NCBI RefSeq assembly: GCF_947501425.1
Contig: NZ_CANMVN010000001.1
Location: 310,001 to 374,000, forward strand
DNA length: 64,000 nucleotides
Origin: an uncultured Psychroserpens sp.
GTDB taxonomy: Bacteria; Bacteroidota; Bacteroidia; Flavobacteriales; Flavobacteriaceae
Direction of reading: 5' to 3'
The notes under the pieces are model-generated. The model did not search any database, was not told the DNA's origin, and saw only the letters and a list, made by a program, of their open reading frames with translations. The stretch's first letter is position 1; each line of letters starts with the position of its first letter. Both the position numbers and the translations under genes were made by a program. This document shows, in pieces, positions 38,055 through 48,026 of this stretch.

Positions 38055-39074
38055 ATGATAGATAAGATAAAAGAACTCATAGCAGAAGCTGAAGCATTTA
38101 AAGCACAATCTAAAGAAGAGGTTGAGGCATTCCGTATAAAATATTTAGGTTCAAAAGGGCTTTTAAAACACTATTTTGCTGAGTTTAAAAATGTAGCCAA
38201 TGAGCAGAAGAAAGAGTTTGGTCAAACCATTAACCAACTTAAAAAAACTGCAGAGGATAAAGTTAATGCCTTAAAAGAAGAACTGGAAAGTAAAGAAGAA
38301 ACTGTAGGTGTTTATGGCGATTTATCTCGTCCTGGAGAACCTATAGAGATTGGTGCACGTCATCCTATTTCCATAGTAAAAAACCAAATCATCGACATCT
38401 TTTCACGAATTGGTTTTAATGTCAGTGAAGGTCCTGAGATTGAAGACGATTGGCATAATTTTACCGCATTGAACTTACCTGAATACCATCCAGCACGTGA
38501 TATGCAAGACACGTTTTTTATTCAAACCAATCCAGATGTATTGTTGCGTACACATACCAGTTCGGTACAAGTGCGTTATATGGAAAATAATACACCTCCT
38601 ATTCGTACCATTTCTCCTGGTCGTGTATTTCGTAATGAAGCCATTTCAGCACGTTCACATTGTTTCTTTCATCAGGTAGAAGGGTTGTACATTGATAAAG
38701 ATGTAAGTTTTGCAGATTTAAAACAGACCTTGCAATATTTTACTACTGAGATGTTTGGTAAGTCAAAGATTCGCCTACGTCCATCATATTTCCCGTTTAC
38801 TGAGCCAAGCGCTGAAGTTGATGTGTATTGGGGATTAGAGACCGAAACCGACTATAAAATGACCAAAGGTACAGGTTGGTTGGAAATTATGGGTTGTGGT
38901 ATGGTTGATCCTAATGTCTTGGAAAACTGTGGTATTGATTCTAAAGAATACTCTGGTTTTGCTTTCGGAATGGGAATTGATCGTATTGCCTTACTACTTC
39001 ACCAAATCAGTGATATTCGCATGTTGAGTGAAAACGATGTGCGTTTCTTGGAGCAGTTTAAGAGTGCGTTGTAG
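38055..39074 (+). CDS. pheS: Phenylalanyl-tRNA synthetase alpha subunit
   Basis: 339 aa; GARHPISIVKNQIIDIFSRIGFNVSEGPEIEDDWHNFTALNLPEYHPARDMQDTFF, FRNEAISARSHCFFHQVEGLYID, GFAFGMGIDRIALL. Confidence 0.97.
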   Translation: MIDKIKELIAEAEAFKAQSKEEVEAFRIKYLGSKGLLKHYFAEFKNVANEQKKEFGQTINQLKKTAEDKVNALKEELESKEETVGVYGDLSRPGEPIEIGARHPISIVKNQIIDIFSRIGFNVSEGPEIEDDWHNFTALNLPEYHPARDMQDTFFIQTNPDVLLRTHTSSVQVRYMENNTPPIRTISPGRVFRNEAISARSHCFFHQVEGLYIDKDVSFADLKQTLQYFTTEMFGKSKIRLRPSYFPFTEPSAEVDVYWGLETETDYKMTKGTGWLEIMGCGMVDPNVLENCGIDSKEYSGFAFGMGIDRIALLLHQISDIRMLSENDVRFLEQFKSAL

Positions 39075-39446
39075 TTAATAAGGTGCATTCTCATTAACCT
39101 GTTTTAATAACCACGTTATATCACCTTCCATAACGTCTGATGCATTTTCGAATTTGATACGTTTGGCATGCTTACCTTTACCACTAAACTTAAGCCGTTC
39201 ATGACTTATACTATCCACATGGTGTACATATAGCATGCAGGTGTCATTAGCTGCTTGTTGTATGCCACAAAGCACATTGTTTGTTCCATTTCGGGTGTAC
39301 AAAGCTAATTTCACTTTAGCACCTCCAACAATAGATTCTTTCGCTTCAGGGAAAAAGGAAATGACAATATCTCGTAATTTAAGTCCTATCTTTTGCGCTT
39401 CCGAATTATCTGTAAATGTCTTTTTAAAAGCATCAAGTGCGTCCAT
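39075..39446 (-). CDS. DUF1801 domain protein
   Basis: 123 aa; ALDAFKKTF...LRDIVISFFPEAKESIVGGAKVKLAL, FSGKGKHAKRIKFENASD. Confidence 0.75.
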   Translation of the reverse strand: MDALDAFKKTFTDNSEAQKIGLKLRDIVISFFPEAKESIVGGAKVKLALYTRNGTNNVLCGIQQAANDTCMLYVHHVDSISHERLKFSGKGKHAKRIKFENASDVMEGDITWLLKQVNENAPY

Positions 39447-39539
39447 GGTTTTGAGAATTGACTATGGCTAAGTTCGGTTTTTAAAAGGAAATATAAAAAT
39501 CTAAGGAGCGTCTAAACATATTGTATTAATTTAGCTATC

Positions 39540-39935
39540 ATGAAAAAAGACATCCAAATACCAGAAGTCAAAGACGTCTTTGTAGCTGTAGTTCAAGAGC
39601 AACATCCAGAGTACAAAACCGATGACTGGAATGCCTATATCATTAACAATAAAGATGTTGATCTTGATACGGTTCTTATTGTATCCAGAGGCTATTCCGA
39701 AGAAAAGATCACACCAGTCATGCGTCATACGATTAAGTTATTGCCTGCAAGAAGCTATGCTAAAATAGAATTCATGCAACATGATGTATTGCAATTAAAT
39801 AATGAGTTTAAAGTGACATTTTTTGAAGGGAATCAAATGTTTGATAAAACCTATCTTTTCAGAAAAAACACCATCAATATTAAAGCCTTACAGACAGTTC
39901 CCTTAATGCAATTAAAAGGTGTTTTAGTAAAATAA
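39540..39935 (+). CDS. Conserved hypothetical protein
   Basis: 131 aa; tandem with next ORF; no named motif. Confidence 0.75.
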   Translation: MKKDIQIPEVKDVFVAVVQEQHPEYKTDDWNAYIINNKDVDLDTVLIVSRGYSEEKITPVMRHTIKLLPARSYAKIEFMQHDVLQLNNEFKVTFFEGNQMFDKTYLFRKNTINIKALQTVPLMQLKGVLVK

Positions 39936-39941
39936 TATAAG

Positions 39942-40238
39942 ATGTCAGATTTTAAACAAGACCTAAGTAATGAACTAAAGAACATTCAAGAAGATACAGT
40001 TCTCTCTCCCGAATATAGACGACAACGACTCATCATGTATCTCATAAGAACAAGTATCTCAGTAGTCTTGTTTTATCTGTTTTGGGAATATCTATGGGTA
40101 AGATGGGCACTGTGGTTGTATATCCCGTTAAACCTGATGTCTCTATTTTCAATTTTTGGATGGACTTATTTTTTGCGTAAAAAAATTAGTGAAACCCAAC
40201 AACAGATCGATGATTTAGATGATTATGAAGACGAGTAA
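39942..40238 (+). CDS. Small membrane protein, conserved hypothetical
   Basis: 98 aa; two hydrophobic segments (TSISVVLFYLFWEYLWV, LWLYIPLNLMSLFSIFGWTYFL). Confidence 0.75.
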   Translation: MSDFKQDLSNELKNIQEDTVLSPEYRRQRLIMYLIRTSISVVLFYLFWEYLWVRWALWLYIPLNLMSLFSIFGWTYFLRKKISETQQQIDDLDDYEDE

Positions 40239-41240
40239 TCAATCTAATTTTTCTGTTAACTTTTTAAAAACCTTTTTAGGATTTTTATTCTCATACAAAA
40301 TCTCATAAACAGCTTCAATGATAGGTAGTCGCGTTTTCTTCTTGTTTCTAATATTGAGGTCGTGAGCACTTTTTGTAGCGTAATAGCCTTCAGCCACCAT
40401 ACTCATTTCCATTTGAGCAGATTTTACAGTGTAGCCTTTTCCAATCATGTTACCAAACATACGATTACGCGAAAATGTAGAATAACCCGTTACCAGCAAA
40501 TCACCTAAATATGCCGAGTTATTAATGTTACGCTTCATCTTATGCATTTTTTTGATAAAACGCTTCATTTCTCTAATGGCATTGCTCATTAGTACGCTTT
40601 GGAAGTTATCACCATAACCCAATCCGTGAGCAATACCAGCAGCAATGGCATAAATATTTTTCAACATCACTGCATATTCGGTACCAATAATATCATCACT
40701 AATTTTTGTTCTGATATAGTTACTGGATAAGGCGTCGGCAATGGCTTGTGCTTTTTCGGCATCTGCACAAGAAATAGTTAAGTATGATAAACGCTCCAAT
40801 GCAACCTCTTCTGCGTGACAAGGTCCTGCAATGACTGCAATATTTTCAAACGGAATATGGTAAATATCATGAAAATGCTCACCCACTAATAATCCCGATT
40901 CTGGCATGATCCCTTTAACCGCTGAGACCACAATTTTTTTGGAGATATCGACATCGAGTTTTTCTAATTCAGAATGTATGAAAGCAGATGGAATTACAAA
41001 AATCAACACATCAGCCCAATCAGCAATCTCATTGATGTCATTGCTCAACTTGAGTTGCTCCATATGAAACTCTACAGAGCTTAAATAACTTGGGTTATGT
41101 TGTTCTTTAATCAAATGCTCTTTGGTGTATACACTTCGCATATACCAACCAATTTCGTCCAGATTTTCTGAAAGCATCTTTACAATAGCTGTTGCCCAGC
41201 TTCCTGCACCAAACACAGCATATTTTAACGGTTGATTCAT
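40239..41240 (-). CDS. gpsA: NAD(P)H-dependent glycerol-3-phosphate dehydrogenase
   Basis: 333 aa; YAVFGAGSWATAIVKML, NIAVIAGPCHAEEVALERLSY, VMLKNIYAIAAGIAHGLGYGDNF, SAYLGDLLVTGYSTFSRNRMFG. Confidence 0.93.
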   Translation of the reverse strand: MNQPLKYAVFGAGSWATAIVKMLSENLDEIGWYMRSVYTKEHLIKEQHNPSYLSSVEFHMEQLKLSNDINEIADWADVLIFVIPSAFIHSELEKLDVDISKKIVVSAVKGIMPESGLLVGEHFHDIYHIPFENIAVIAGPCHAEEVALERLSYLTISCADAEKAQAIADALSSNYIRTKISDDIIGTEYAVMLKNIYAIAAGIAHGLGYGDNFQSVLMSNAIREMKRFIKKMHKMKRNINNSAYLGDLLVTGYSTFSRNRMFGNMIGKGYTVKSAQMEMSMVAEGYYATKSAHDLNIRNKKKTRLPIIEAVYEILYENKNPKKVFKKLTEKLD

Positions 41241-41320
41241 AAATGGATTATCAATTTCAGTTATTCAAAAATAAGCATTTTATGTGCGTTTTCCGAAGAG
41301 AATTCAGCAGACTTTCATAT

Positions 41321-41337
41321 TTGGCACGCGTTTTGAA
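41321..41337 (+). promoter_or_regulatory. Putative sigma-54 (-24/-12) promoter
   Basis: TTGGCACGCGTTTTGAA versus consensus TTGGCACG-N4-TTGCW (one mismatch in -12 GC); 33 bp upstream of ATG at 41371. Confidence 0.5.
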
Positions 41338-41370
41338 TCTTCATTAATAGAAATCATAAAACGGACGACT

Positions 41371-42321
41371 ATGAAAACGATGAAACTACTTTTAGGATTT
41401 GCTTTAACAGCAACATTATTGACCTCTTGCTATCAGGAGGAAGTCATCATAAATGACTTTAATAATCAGCCTGGTATCACATTAAACCAGTTGTTGAGCT
41501 CATATGAGTTATGGTATGTAGATATTAATCAGACTTTAGGTCCTGGCGAAACGCCGTTTTTACAAATTGCATTTACAGTATCGTTTAGAAATGGAGTACT
41601 CTATGCTAATAACAATTTGGTTGGTTTTGGTAGTCAGGGAAATGGGTATGGTATTGATGTTGGAACCTACGATGCGTATAATATGATTTTAGATGTCAAC
41701 CATGATATTGATGGTTTTGAAACCTTTGATGTGTACCAAATTGATAACAACACGATAGAATTATACAATCCGTTCAATGATACGTCTTATTTCTTGAATG
41801 GATACCAGAGAAATACCTTTGATTACGACTTTGTATTCTATGATAATATTCATTATTTCTTACAGGAGTATGAAGCATGGGAAAAGACCTATACCAGTGA
41901 AATGGGAGTAATCAATGAGTTTGATGATGAGAACTACCTTCAGTTTTTAGCTGGCGGAAATGACTCAGAATTTAGAAGTTCTCAGGATGTTAATATCGCT
42001 GATCCAGCAAATATATACTGGGATTATACAGGCGTTTATGGTGTTGGAGACATTAGCAATAACATGTACTTGAAAACATTAACACTAGATTATGATTTCT
42101 TTGACAATGAATACTTCGAATTGAGCGTTATAAATGATCAAAGGATAGAATTATTTCATCCATCGTCTGAAACCATTTATGAATTTACAGGTCGAGGATA
42201 CATTCAATTCCTGAGAGAATCTGGTCCTTCTGAAGATCGTTTAGATGATACAAAGAAGTTGAAAAAACGTAAGCAGAAAACTGCTAAGAAAGATAACCCA
42301 AGAGACAATACAAGGAGCTAA
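41371..42321 (+). CDS. Putative lipoprotein, unknown function
   Basis: Start reassigned to ATG at 41371: MKTMKLLLGFALTATLLTSCYQEE lipoprotein signal; basic C-terminal tail KKLKKRKQKTAKKDNPRDN. Confidence 0.8.
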   Translation: MKTMKLLLGFALTATLLTSCYQEEVIINDFNNQPGITLNQLLSSYELWYVDINQTLGPGETPFLQIAFTVSFRNGVLYANNNLVGFGSQGNGYGIDVGTYDAYNMILDVNHDIDGFETFDVYQIDNNTIELYNPFNDTSYFLNGYQRNTFDYDFVFYDNIHYFLQEYEAWEKTYTSEMGVINEFDDENYLQFLAGGNDSEFRSSQDVNIADPANIYWDYTGVYGVGDISNNMYLKTLTLDYDFFDNEYFELSVINDQRIELFHPSSETIYEFTGRGYIQFLRESGPSEDRLDDTKKLKKRKQKTAKKDNPRDNTRS

Positions 42322-42347
42322 ATTTTGGTTGGTTATTTAGTTTCCAG

Positions 42348-42384
42348 AAACGTCCAACTCATTCGTTTGAGTTGGGCGTTTTTC
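42348..42384 (+). terminator. Rho-independent terminator
   Basis: AACGTCCAACTCA-TTCG-TTTGAGTTGGGCGTTTTT. Confidence 0.85.
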
Positions 42385-42523
42385 TTTGGTCTCTTTTTTA
42401 CTTCGGAAAGTGACTTCTTGATGAGCTCTGGTGTCTTATATATGAAGTTGGTGCTTTAATTGGAATTGCCACATAATTTCACCAACTTTATAAAGACAGT
42501 AATAACATTAAAAACAAACAACT

Positions 42524-43033
42524 ATGGGACTATTTTCATTTATTAAAAACGCAGGCGCTAAAGTTTTCGGAATAGGAAAAACAACTGAAGAAGAAGCTGC
42601 TGAAGCTAGAGCAAAAGCCGCAAGAGAAGCTGATGCTGCCGAATTACGATTAGAGGAAGCTGCAGCAAGAAATTTAGAAGAAACGATAACCGACTTACAA
42701 CTACAGGTAGAGAATTTAAGTGTTTTTGTGGATGATGACATGGCGAGAGTATCTGGAATGGCTTACGATCAGGCTACAAAAGAGAAAGTCGTATTGGTTA
42801 TTGGTAATACAGCTGGAATTTCTACAGTAGACGATCAAATGACGGTTGAGCATGTAGAGCCAGAAGCACAATTTCATACGGTTGCCAGTGGTGATACTTT
42901 AGGAAAAATTGCAAAGCATTACTACGGAAACGCCATGAAATATCCTGAGATTTTTGAAGCCAATAAACCCATGTTAACTGATCCTGATAAAATTTATCCA
43001 GGGCAGGTATTACGTATTCCAAACTTAGACTAA
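42524..43033 (+). CDS. BON/LysM domain protein (YgaU/Kbp-like)
   Basis: 169 aa; MGLFSFIKNAGAKVFG, BON-like VSGMAYDQATKEKVVLVIGNTAGISTVDD, LysM HTVASGDTLGKIAKHYYGNAMKYPEIFEANKPML. Confidence 0.9.
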   Translation: MGLFSFIKNAGAKVFGIGKTTEEEAAEARAKAAREADAAELRLEEAAARNLEETITDLQLQVENLSVFVDDDMARVSGMAYDQATKEKVVLVIGNTAGISTVDDQMTVEHVEPEAQFHTVASGDTLGKIAKHYYGNAMKYPEIFEANKPMLTDPDKIYPGQVLRIPNLD

Positions 43034-43106
43034 GCCTACGCATCTACTTCGCCTAAGCGGCTTGGTAGACCAAATAGCTTTGGCTTACTAAGTTTAATTT
43101 TACGAT

Positions 43107-43141
43107 AAAAAAAAGCGCAACTATTGGTTGCGCTTTTTTTT
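43107..43141. terminator. Bidirectional rho-independent terminator
   Basis: AAAAAAAAGCGCAA-CTATTGG-TTGCGCTTTTTTTT. Confidence 0.85.
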
Positions 43142-43154
43142 GTTTGTATTGTTT

Positions 43155-44465
43155 CTATTTTAGGATAGCTTTTAAAGCTTCTACATCATAAGGTTTGGCT
43201 GTGATGGTTTTGTCTTTATCTAATACAAAATACGAAGGTGTAGATTCAATGCCATAAGCATTAGAGGTTGGGTTGTCCCATTTTCCTAAACCTAGCACAT
43301 GAATAAAATCGGGATAATCACCAATCATTTTTGACCAGTTATCGGCTTCATCCTCGAGTCCGAAAGCAATCACCTTAAGATCTGTATTATCAGCTAAAAG
43401 CGCCTTTACTTTTGGAAGTTCATCAATGCAATGTCCGCAAGTACTGCTCCAAAAGATAACCAGGTATTGATCTGCAATATCCAGATCGTGAAGTGTTGTG
43501 GTTTTTGTTTTACCATCCTTTGTAATGGCAAGATCAAAGTTAGCAGCTTTATTTCCAACGGTATTGTTTTTATAAACGAGGAGTTTCTCCGTCAAGGCCT
43601 CATAACCCGTTTGTTTGGTAAGTTCCAGTAAGTGGTTATCAGTGACATAATTTGCTAATTCTGGATTATCCATACTTTTGAAACGACTCCAGATCATTTC
43701 GTATAAAATTGTTTTTAGTTGAATATTTCCTTCGCCAATACTCGTCATTAAATGGTCCACATCTTTTTTGTAAGTGGCGTTACTAGTATTGGCACTCATT
43801 CCGAAGATATAGGCCAAGACACGATCTACCATAAAGTCTGAACTTTGTAGTAGTGTATTACCAAAATCAACATGGTCTAGATAGGTGCGCTTTAAGTTTT
43901 TAGAATAGGTTGAGAGGTCTTCAAAACCTTCAGGAATATAAGGTGTGTTGGCTTTTACAAATGCCGAAGACATTAGATCTTTTGAAGCATCTTCGTAGGC
44001 ATTTTGCGTATCGTTAAGTGTTTTAACAATATCAGCATAGGCTTTTTTATCTGTGCTTTCCTGAGTATAAAAATTACTTAAAGTCATATTGATCATCTCC
44101 ATACTTTTAATGTAAGATGCCCAAAGTTGATTCTCTCGACTATCGGTAAAATCGAGACCATTCTCTAAATTGAAATTAAACGCAATAGATTCTCTTCCAT
44201 TATAAATGAAATCAAAGTTGTTTTCCTCTGGAGGAAGCGCATATACGATTTTATAAATACCAGCATTCATAGTAGAATCCAGTGCCATGCTGAAACTGCC
44301 ATCTTCGGCAAGTTCGGCTCTGTTGACATATTCTGCTCCAGTAGGTGTAGCGTGATATAAAAAAGCATAGGTGTATTGTTCAGCAGGTGTAAACGTGCCG
44401 CTAATGCTATGTTGTGCAAAAATGAATGTAGGAATCAATGTTAATAATAAAGCAAATCGTTTCAT
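43155..44465 (-). CDS. TlpA-like thioredoxin-family protein, exported
   Basis: 436 aa; signal peptide; YLVIFWSSTCGHCIDELPKVKALL, YGIESTPSYFVLDKDKTI. Confidence 0.88.
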   Translation of the reverse strand: MKRFALLLTLIPTFIFAQHSISGTFTPAEQYTYAFLYHATPTGAEYVNRAELAEDGSFSMALDSTMNAGIYKIVYALPPEENNFDFIYNGRESIAFNFNLENGLDFTDSRENQLWASYIKSMEMINMTLSNFYTQESTDKKAYADIVKTLNDTQNAYEDASKDLMSSAFVKANTPYIPEGFEDLSTYSKNLKRTYLDHVDFGNTLLQSSDFMVDRVLAYIFGMSANTSNATYKKDVDHLMTSIGEGNIQLKTILYEMIWSRFKSMDNPELANYVTDNHLLELTKQTGYEALTEKLLVYKNNTVGNKAANFDLAITKDGKTKTTTLHDLDIADQYLVIFWSSTCGHCIDELPKVKALLADNTDLKVIAFGLEDEADNWSKMIGDYPDFIHVLGLGKWDNPTSNAYGIESTPSYFVLDKDKTITAKPYDVEALKAILK

Positions 44466-44598
44466 TAGTATGTAATTTTTATAAACACAGGTTCAATTTC
44501 AAATATCAAGCCAAATATCAGGATTTTTTTCTTTTCCGTCTAAAACTTTGCAGAATGTAATTACTGAAGAGGATTTGATCATAGTTGTCCTATGGTTT

Positions 44599-47500
44599 TT
44601 AAATCTCTTGAAGTCTGCTCAAAGCTTGTTTAACAGAGTTGATATGTTCAAAAGTAATCAACAGTCGTAAACCGTTTCTGGTTTGTTTTTCTTTCATTTT
44701 ACAATCTTTTGGGCGGCTTTGGATGTACTGCAGCACTTTAGTGAAATTATCACTTTGATAAAACGGACTTTGCTGGTCGTTGATAAAATACCCAACAAAT
44801 CGTCCTTTCTTCATGATGATCTTTTCCAGGCCAATTTTTGTAGCAATCCATTTAATACGGACACTGTTGAGTAAATCTATAACTTGTACTGGGAGTTCAC
44901 CAAAACGGTCGAGAATCTCGGTTTCAAAAGTTTGTAATTCGTCTTCAGTTTTGAGCGTGTTGAGTTTGGTGTATAGGTTAAGGCGTTCGGTAATGTTATT
45001 GACATAGTCATCAGGGAACAACAATTCAAAATCGGTATCAATAGTGATATCTTTGACATAATCTTTTTCTTTTCCGTCGTCTTTATATAAATCTTTGAAT
45101 TCATTTTCCTTGAGTTCTTCAATGGCTTCATTCAAGATCTTTTGGTAAGTATCAAAGCCTATATCGTTGATAAATCCACTTTGTTCACCACCTAAAAGAT
45201 CACCAGCACCACGGATTTCTAAATCTTTCATGGCAATATTAAAACCACTTCCCAGTTCGGTAAACTGCTCTAAAGCTGTAATACGTTTTCTAGCGTCGTT
45301 GGTCATTGCAGAGTATTCTGGAGTGATAAAATAACAGAAGGCTTTTTTATTACTACGTCCAACTCGTCCGCGCATTTGATGAAGGTCACTTAATCCAAAA
45401 TTATTGGCGTTATTGATAAAAATAGTATTTGCGTTTGGCACATCTAATCCACTTTCAACAATGGTTGTACTTACCAATACATCAAATTCCCCATTCATAA
45501 ATGCAAGCATCAATTGCTCTAGTTTCTTACCGTCGAGTTGACCATGTCCAATACCTATTTTTGCGTCAGGCACAAGACGTTGAATCATACCAGCGACTTC
45601 TTTAATGTTTTCTATTCGGTTGTGAATAAAGAAAATTTGTCCGCCACGTTGAATTTCATAAGTAACCGCATCTCTAATGGTCTCTTCATTAAATCGTATC
45701 ACATGACTCTCAATAGGATAACGGTTAGGTGGAGGCGTAGTAATAACCGATAGATCTCTGGCTGCCATTAGGCTAAATTGTAACGTTCTGGGAATTGGAG
45801 TTGCAGTAAGTGTGAGCACATCCACATTCTCTTTGAGTGTTTTTAATTTCTCTTTAACCGCTACACCAAATTTTTGTTCTTCATCAACAATGAGCAAGCC
45901 TAAGTCTTTAAATTTTACATTTTTATTGACCAATTGATGCGTCCCAATAATGATATCTACATGACCCTTTTCTAATTTCTCTAAGGTGATGCGTTTCTCT
46001 TTTGCTGTTCTAAAACGGTTGAGGTAATCTACAGTAACCGGAAAGTCTTTAAGACGTTCTGAAAATGTTTTGTGATGCTGATAAGCCAGAATCGTTGTTG
46101 GGACCAATACAGCCACCTGTTTACCATTATCAACAGCCTTGAAAGCAGCGCGAATAGCCACCTCTGTTTTACCAAAACCAACATCTCCACAAACGAGGCG
46201 ATCCATAGGACGCTCACTTTCCATATCTGCTTTAATGTCAGCTGTAGAAGTGGTTTGGTCTGGTGTGTCTTCGTATATAAACGAGGCTTCCAATTCATGT
46301 TGAAGGTAACTATCGGGTTTATATTGATAGCCTTTTTCCAGCTTGCGTTTGGCATACACCTGAATCAAATTAAAGGCAATCTCCTTAACACGCGACTTCG
46401 TTTTTTGCTTGAGATTTTTCCAGGCTTTACTACCAAGTTTATAGACTTTAGGCGGTTTTCCATCTTTCCCATTAAATTTTGTGATCTTGTGTAGCGAGTG
46501 GATGCTCAAATACAAGACATCACGTTCGCCATAGACCAGTTTGATGGCTTCTTGTTTTTTGCCTTCGACATCAATTTTCTGGAGTCCGCCAAACTTTCCA
46601 ATCCCATGATCAATATGTGTAACATAATCACCAATATCCAGATTGGTTAATTCTTTGAGTGTAATGGCTTGCTTTTTTGCATAGCCATTTTTGAGATGAA
46701 ACTTATGATAGCGTTCAAAGATCTGATGGTCTGTATAACAGGTGATCTTTTGGTCATGATCAATAAAACCTTGGTAAAGCGAAAGGACTATAGTTTGGTA
46801 ATGTACCTCCTGATCCACATCCTCAAAAATATCATGGAAACGTTTGGCCTGTTGCTCACTCACACAAGCAATATAATTGGTGTATCCTTTATTATGGTTG
46901 GTATTGAGATCATCAATTAATAAGTTAAATTGCTTATTAAATGAAGGTTGAGGTGTCGTATTGAAGACAATATGTTCTTCGGAAAATAAGCTTGATGTCC
47001 CAAATTCTATGAGTCTGAAATCCAGTAATTGTTGTTTCAGTAATTGAGAATTGCAAAAGAGTTCCTCAGGTTCTGAATGTTTTAATTCTGAAGACAAGGC
47101 TTTAAATGCCTCTTCAGCTTTTCTGAAGTTGTCATCAATTCGTGAAAATAGCAAATCGGTATTTTTTGAAAAAATGACTGTTTTTTGAGCAATATATTTT
47201 AAGAAACTCTGTCTGCTTTCCTCAAGAAATTTATTAGCAACATTTGGTATGATCCCAATTTTTTTGATTTGTTCTGTGGAGAGTTGTGTCTCTACATCAA
47301 AGGTTCTGATGCTATCTACTTCATCACCAAAAAACTCAATCCTGTAAGGTTCATCATGAGAAAAAGAAAATACATCAACAATGCCACCACGAACTGAGAA
47401 TTCGCCAGGTTCAGTAACAAAATCTACACGTTTAAATTGGTATTCAAATAATACTTCATTTACAAAATCTATCGATAATTCGTCATTTACTGCAATTTTT

Positions 47501-47928
47501 AACGTATTCTTCTCAAGTTCACGACGCGTCACCACTTTTTCAAATAAGGCATCAGGATACGTAACAATAATAGCAGGTTTTTTTCGCGAATTGATACGGT
47601 TAAGTACTTCGGCACGAAGTAAGACATTAGCATTGTCGGTTTCTTCTATTTGGTATGGTCGTCTGTAACTTCCAGGATAGAAGAGAACATCTTTATCGTT
47701 GAGCAATACTTCGAGGTCATTAAGGTAGAATGCCGCTTCTTCCTTATCATTAAATACGAGTAGGTAAGGTGATTCTGTGACTTTAAAAGCTTCACTGATA
47801 ACTAGTGATAATGAAGAGCCAACAAGACCTTTTAGATGTATTTTTGCTTCAGAATGGGTAATAGCTGTCTGCAGATTTTGCATTTGCAAAGCCTGTGCAT
47901 ACGTTTGCGAGAGAATGGTTTTACTCAA
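44599..47928 (-). CDS. mfd: Transcription-repair coupling factor
   Basis: 1109 aa; CGDVGFGKTEVAIRAAFKAV, IIGTHQLV, LTATPIPRTLQFSLM, RVGRSNKKAFCYFIT. Confidence 0.97.
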   Translation of the reverse strand: MSKTILSQTYAQALQMQNLQTAITHSEAKIHLKGLVGSSLSLVISEAFKVTESPYLLVFNDKEEAAFYLNDLEVLLNDKDVLFYPGSYRRPYQIEETDNANVLLRAEVLNRINSRKKPAIIVTYPDALFEKVVTRRELEKNTLKIAVNDELSIDFVNEVLFEYQFKRVDFVTEPGEFSVRGGIVDVFSFSHDEPYRIEFFGDEVDSIRTFDVETQLSTEQIKKIGIIPNVANKFLEESRQSFLKYIAQKTVIFSKNTDLLFSRIDDNFRKAEEAFKALSSELKHSEPEELFCNSQLLKQQLLDFRLIEFGTSSLFSEEHIVFNTTPQPSFNKQFNLLIDDLNTNHNKGYTNYIACVSEQQAKRFHDIFEDVDQEVHYQTIVLSLYQGFIDHDQKITCYTDHQIFERYHKFHLKNGYAKKQAITLKELTNLDIGDYVTHIDHGIGKFGGLQKIDVEGKKQEAIKLVYGERDVLYLSIHSLHKITKFNGKDGKPPKVYKLGSKAWKNLKQKTKSRVKEIAFNLIQVYAKRKLEKGYQYKPDSYLQHELEASFIYEDTPDQTTSTADIKADMESERPMDRLVCGDVGFGKTEVAIRAAFKAVDNGKQVAVLVPTTILAYQHHKTFSERLKDFPVTVDYLNRFRTAKEKRITLEKLEKGHVDIIIGTHQLVNKNVKFKDLGLLIVDEEQKFGVAVKEKLKTLKENVDVLTLTATPIPRTLQFSLMAARDLSVITTPPPNRYPIESHVIRFNEETIRDAVTYEIQRGGQIFFIHNRIENIKEVAGMIQRLVPDAKIGIGHGQLDGKKLEQLMLAFMNGEFDVLVSTTIVESGLDVPNANTIFINNANNFGLSDLHQMRGRVGRSNKKAFCYFITPEYSAMTNDARKRITALEQFTELGSGFNIAMKDLEIRGAGDLLGGEQSGFINDIGFDTYQKILNEAIEELKENEFKDLYKDDGKEKDYVKDITIDTDFELLFPDDYVNNITERLNLYTKLNTLKTEDELQTFETEILDRFGELPVQVIDLLNSVRIKWIATKIGLEKIIMKKGRFVGYFINDQQSPFYQSDNFTKVLQYIQSRPKDCKMKEKQTRNGLRLLITFEHINSVKQALSRLQEI

Positions 47929-47944
47929 GGCATTTTATTTTGTG

Positions 47945-47952
47945 CAAATATA
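47945..47952 (-). promoter_or_regulatory. -7-like element ahead of mfd
   Basis: Minus strand TATATTTG 17 bp upstream of mfd start; no clear -33 TTG. Confidence 0.4.
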
Positions 47953-47973
47953 AAATTTTTGTGACACAGGTTA

Positions 47974-48004
47974 TTGTTAAAATGTATTAATAAAACTATC
48001 TTTG
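47974..48004 (+). promoter_or_regulatory. Bacteroidetes-type promoter (TTG ... TAnnTTTG) ahead of TerB-like gene
   Basis: TTG at 47974-47976 and TATCTTTG at 47997-48004, 20-bp spacing, gene start at 48027. Confidence 0.55.
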
Positions 48005-48026
48005 TGGCACTAAAAAAACAAAATAT

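Noticed and set aside
43034-43090. GC-richer block after the LysM gene (CTACGCATCTACTTCGCCTAAGCGGCTTGGTAGACCAAATAGC) as a copy of the pheS-upstream repeat
   Set aside because: No convincing alignment with the 37884-38010 element by eye.
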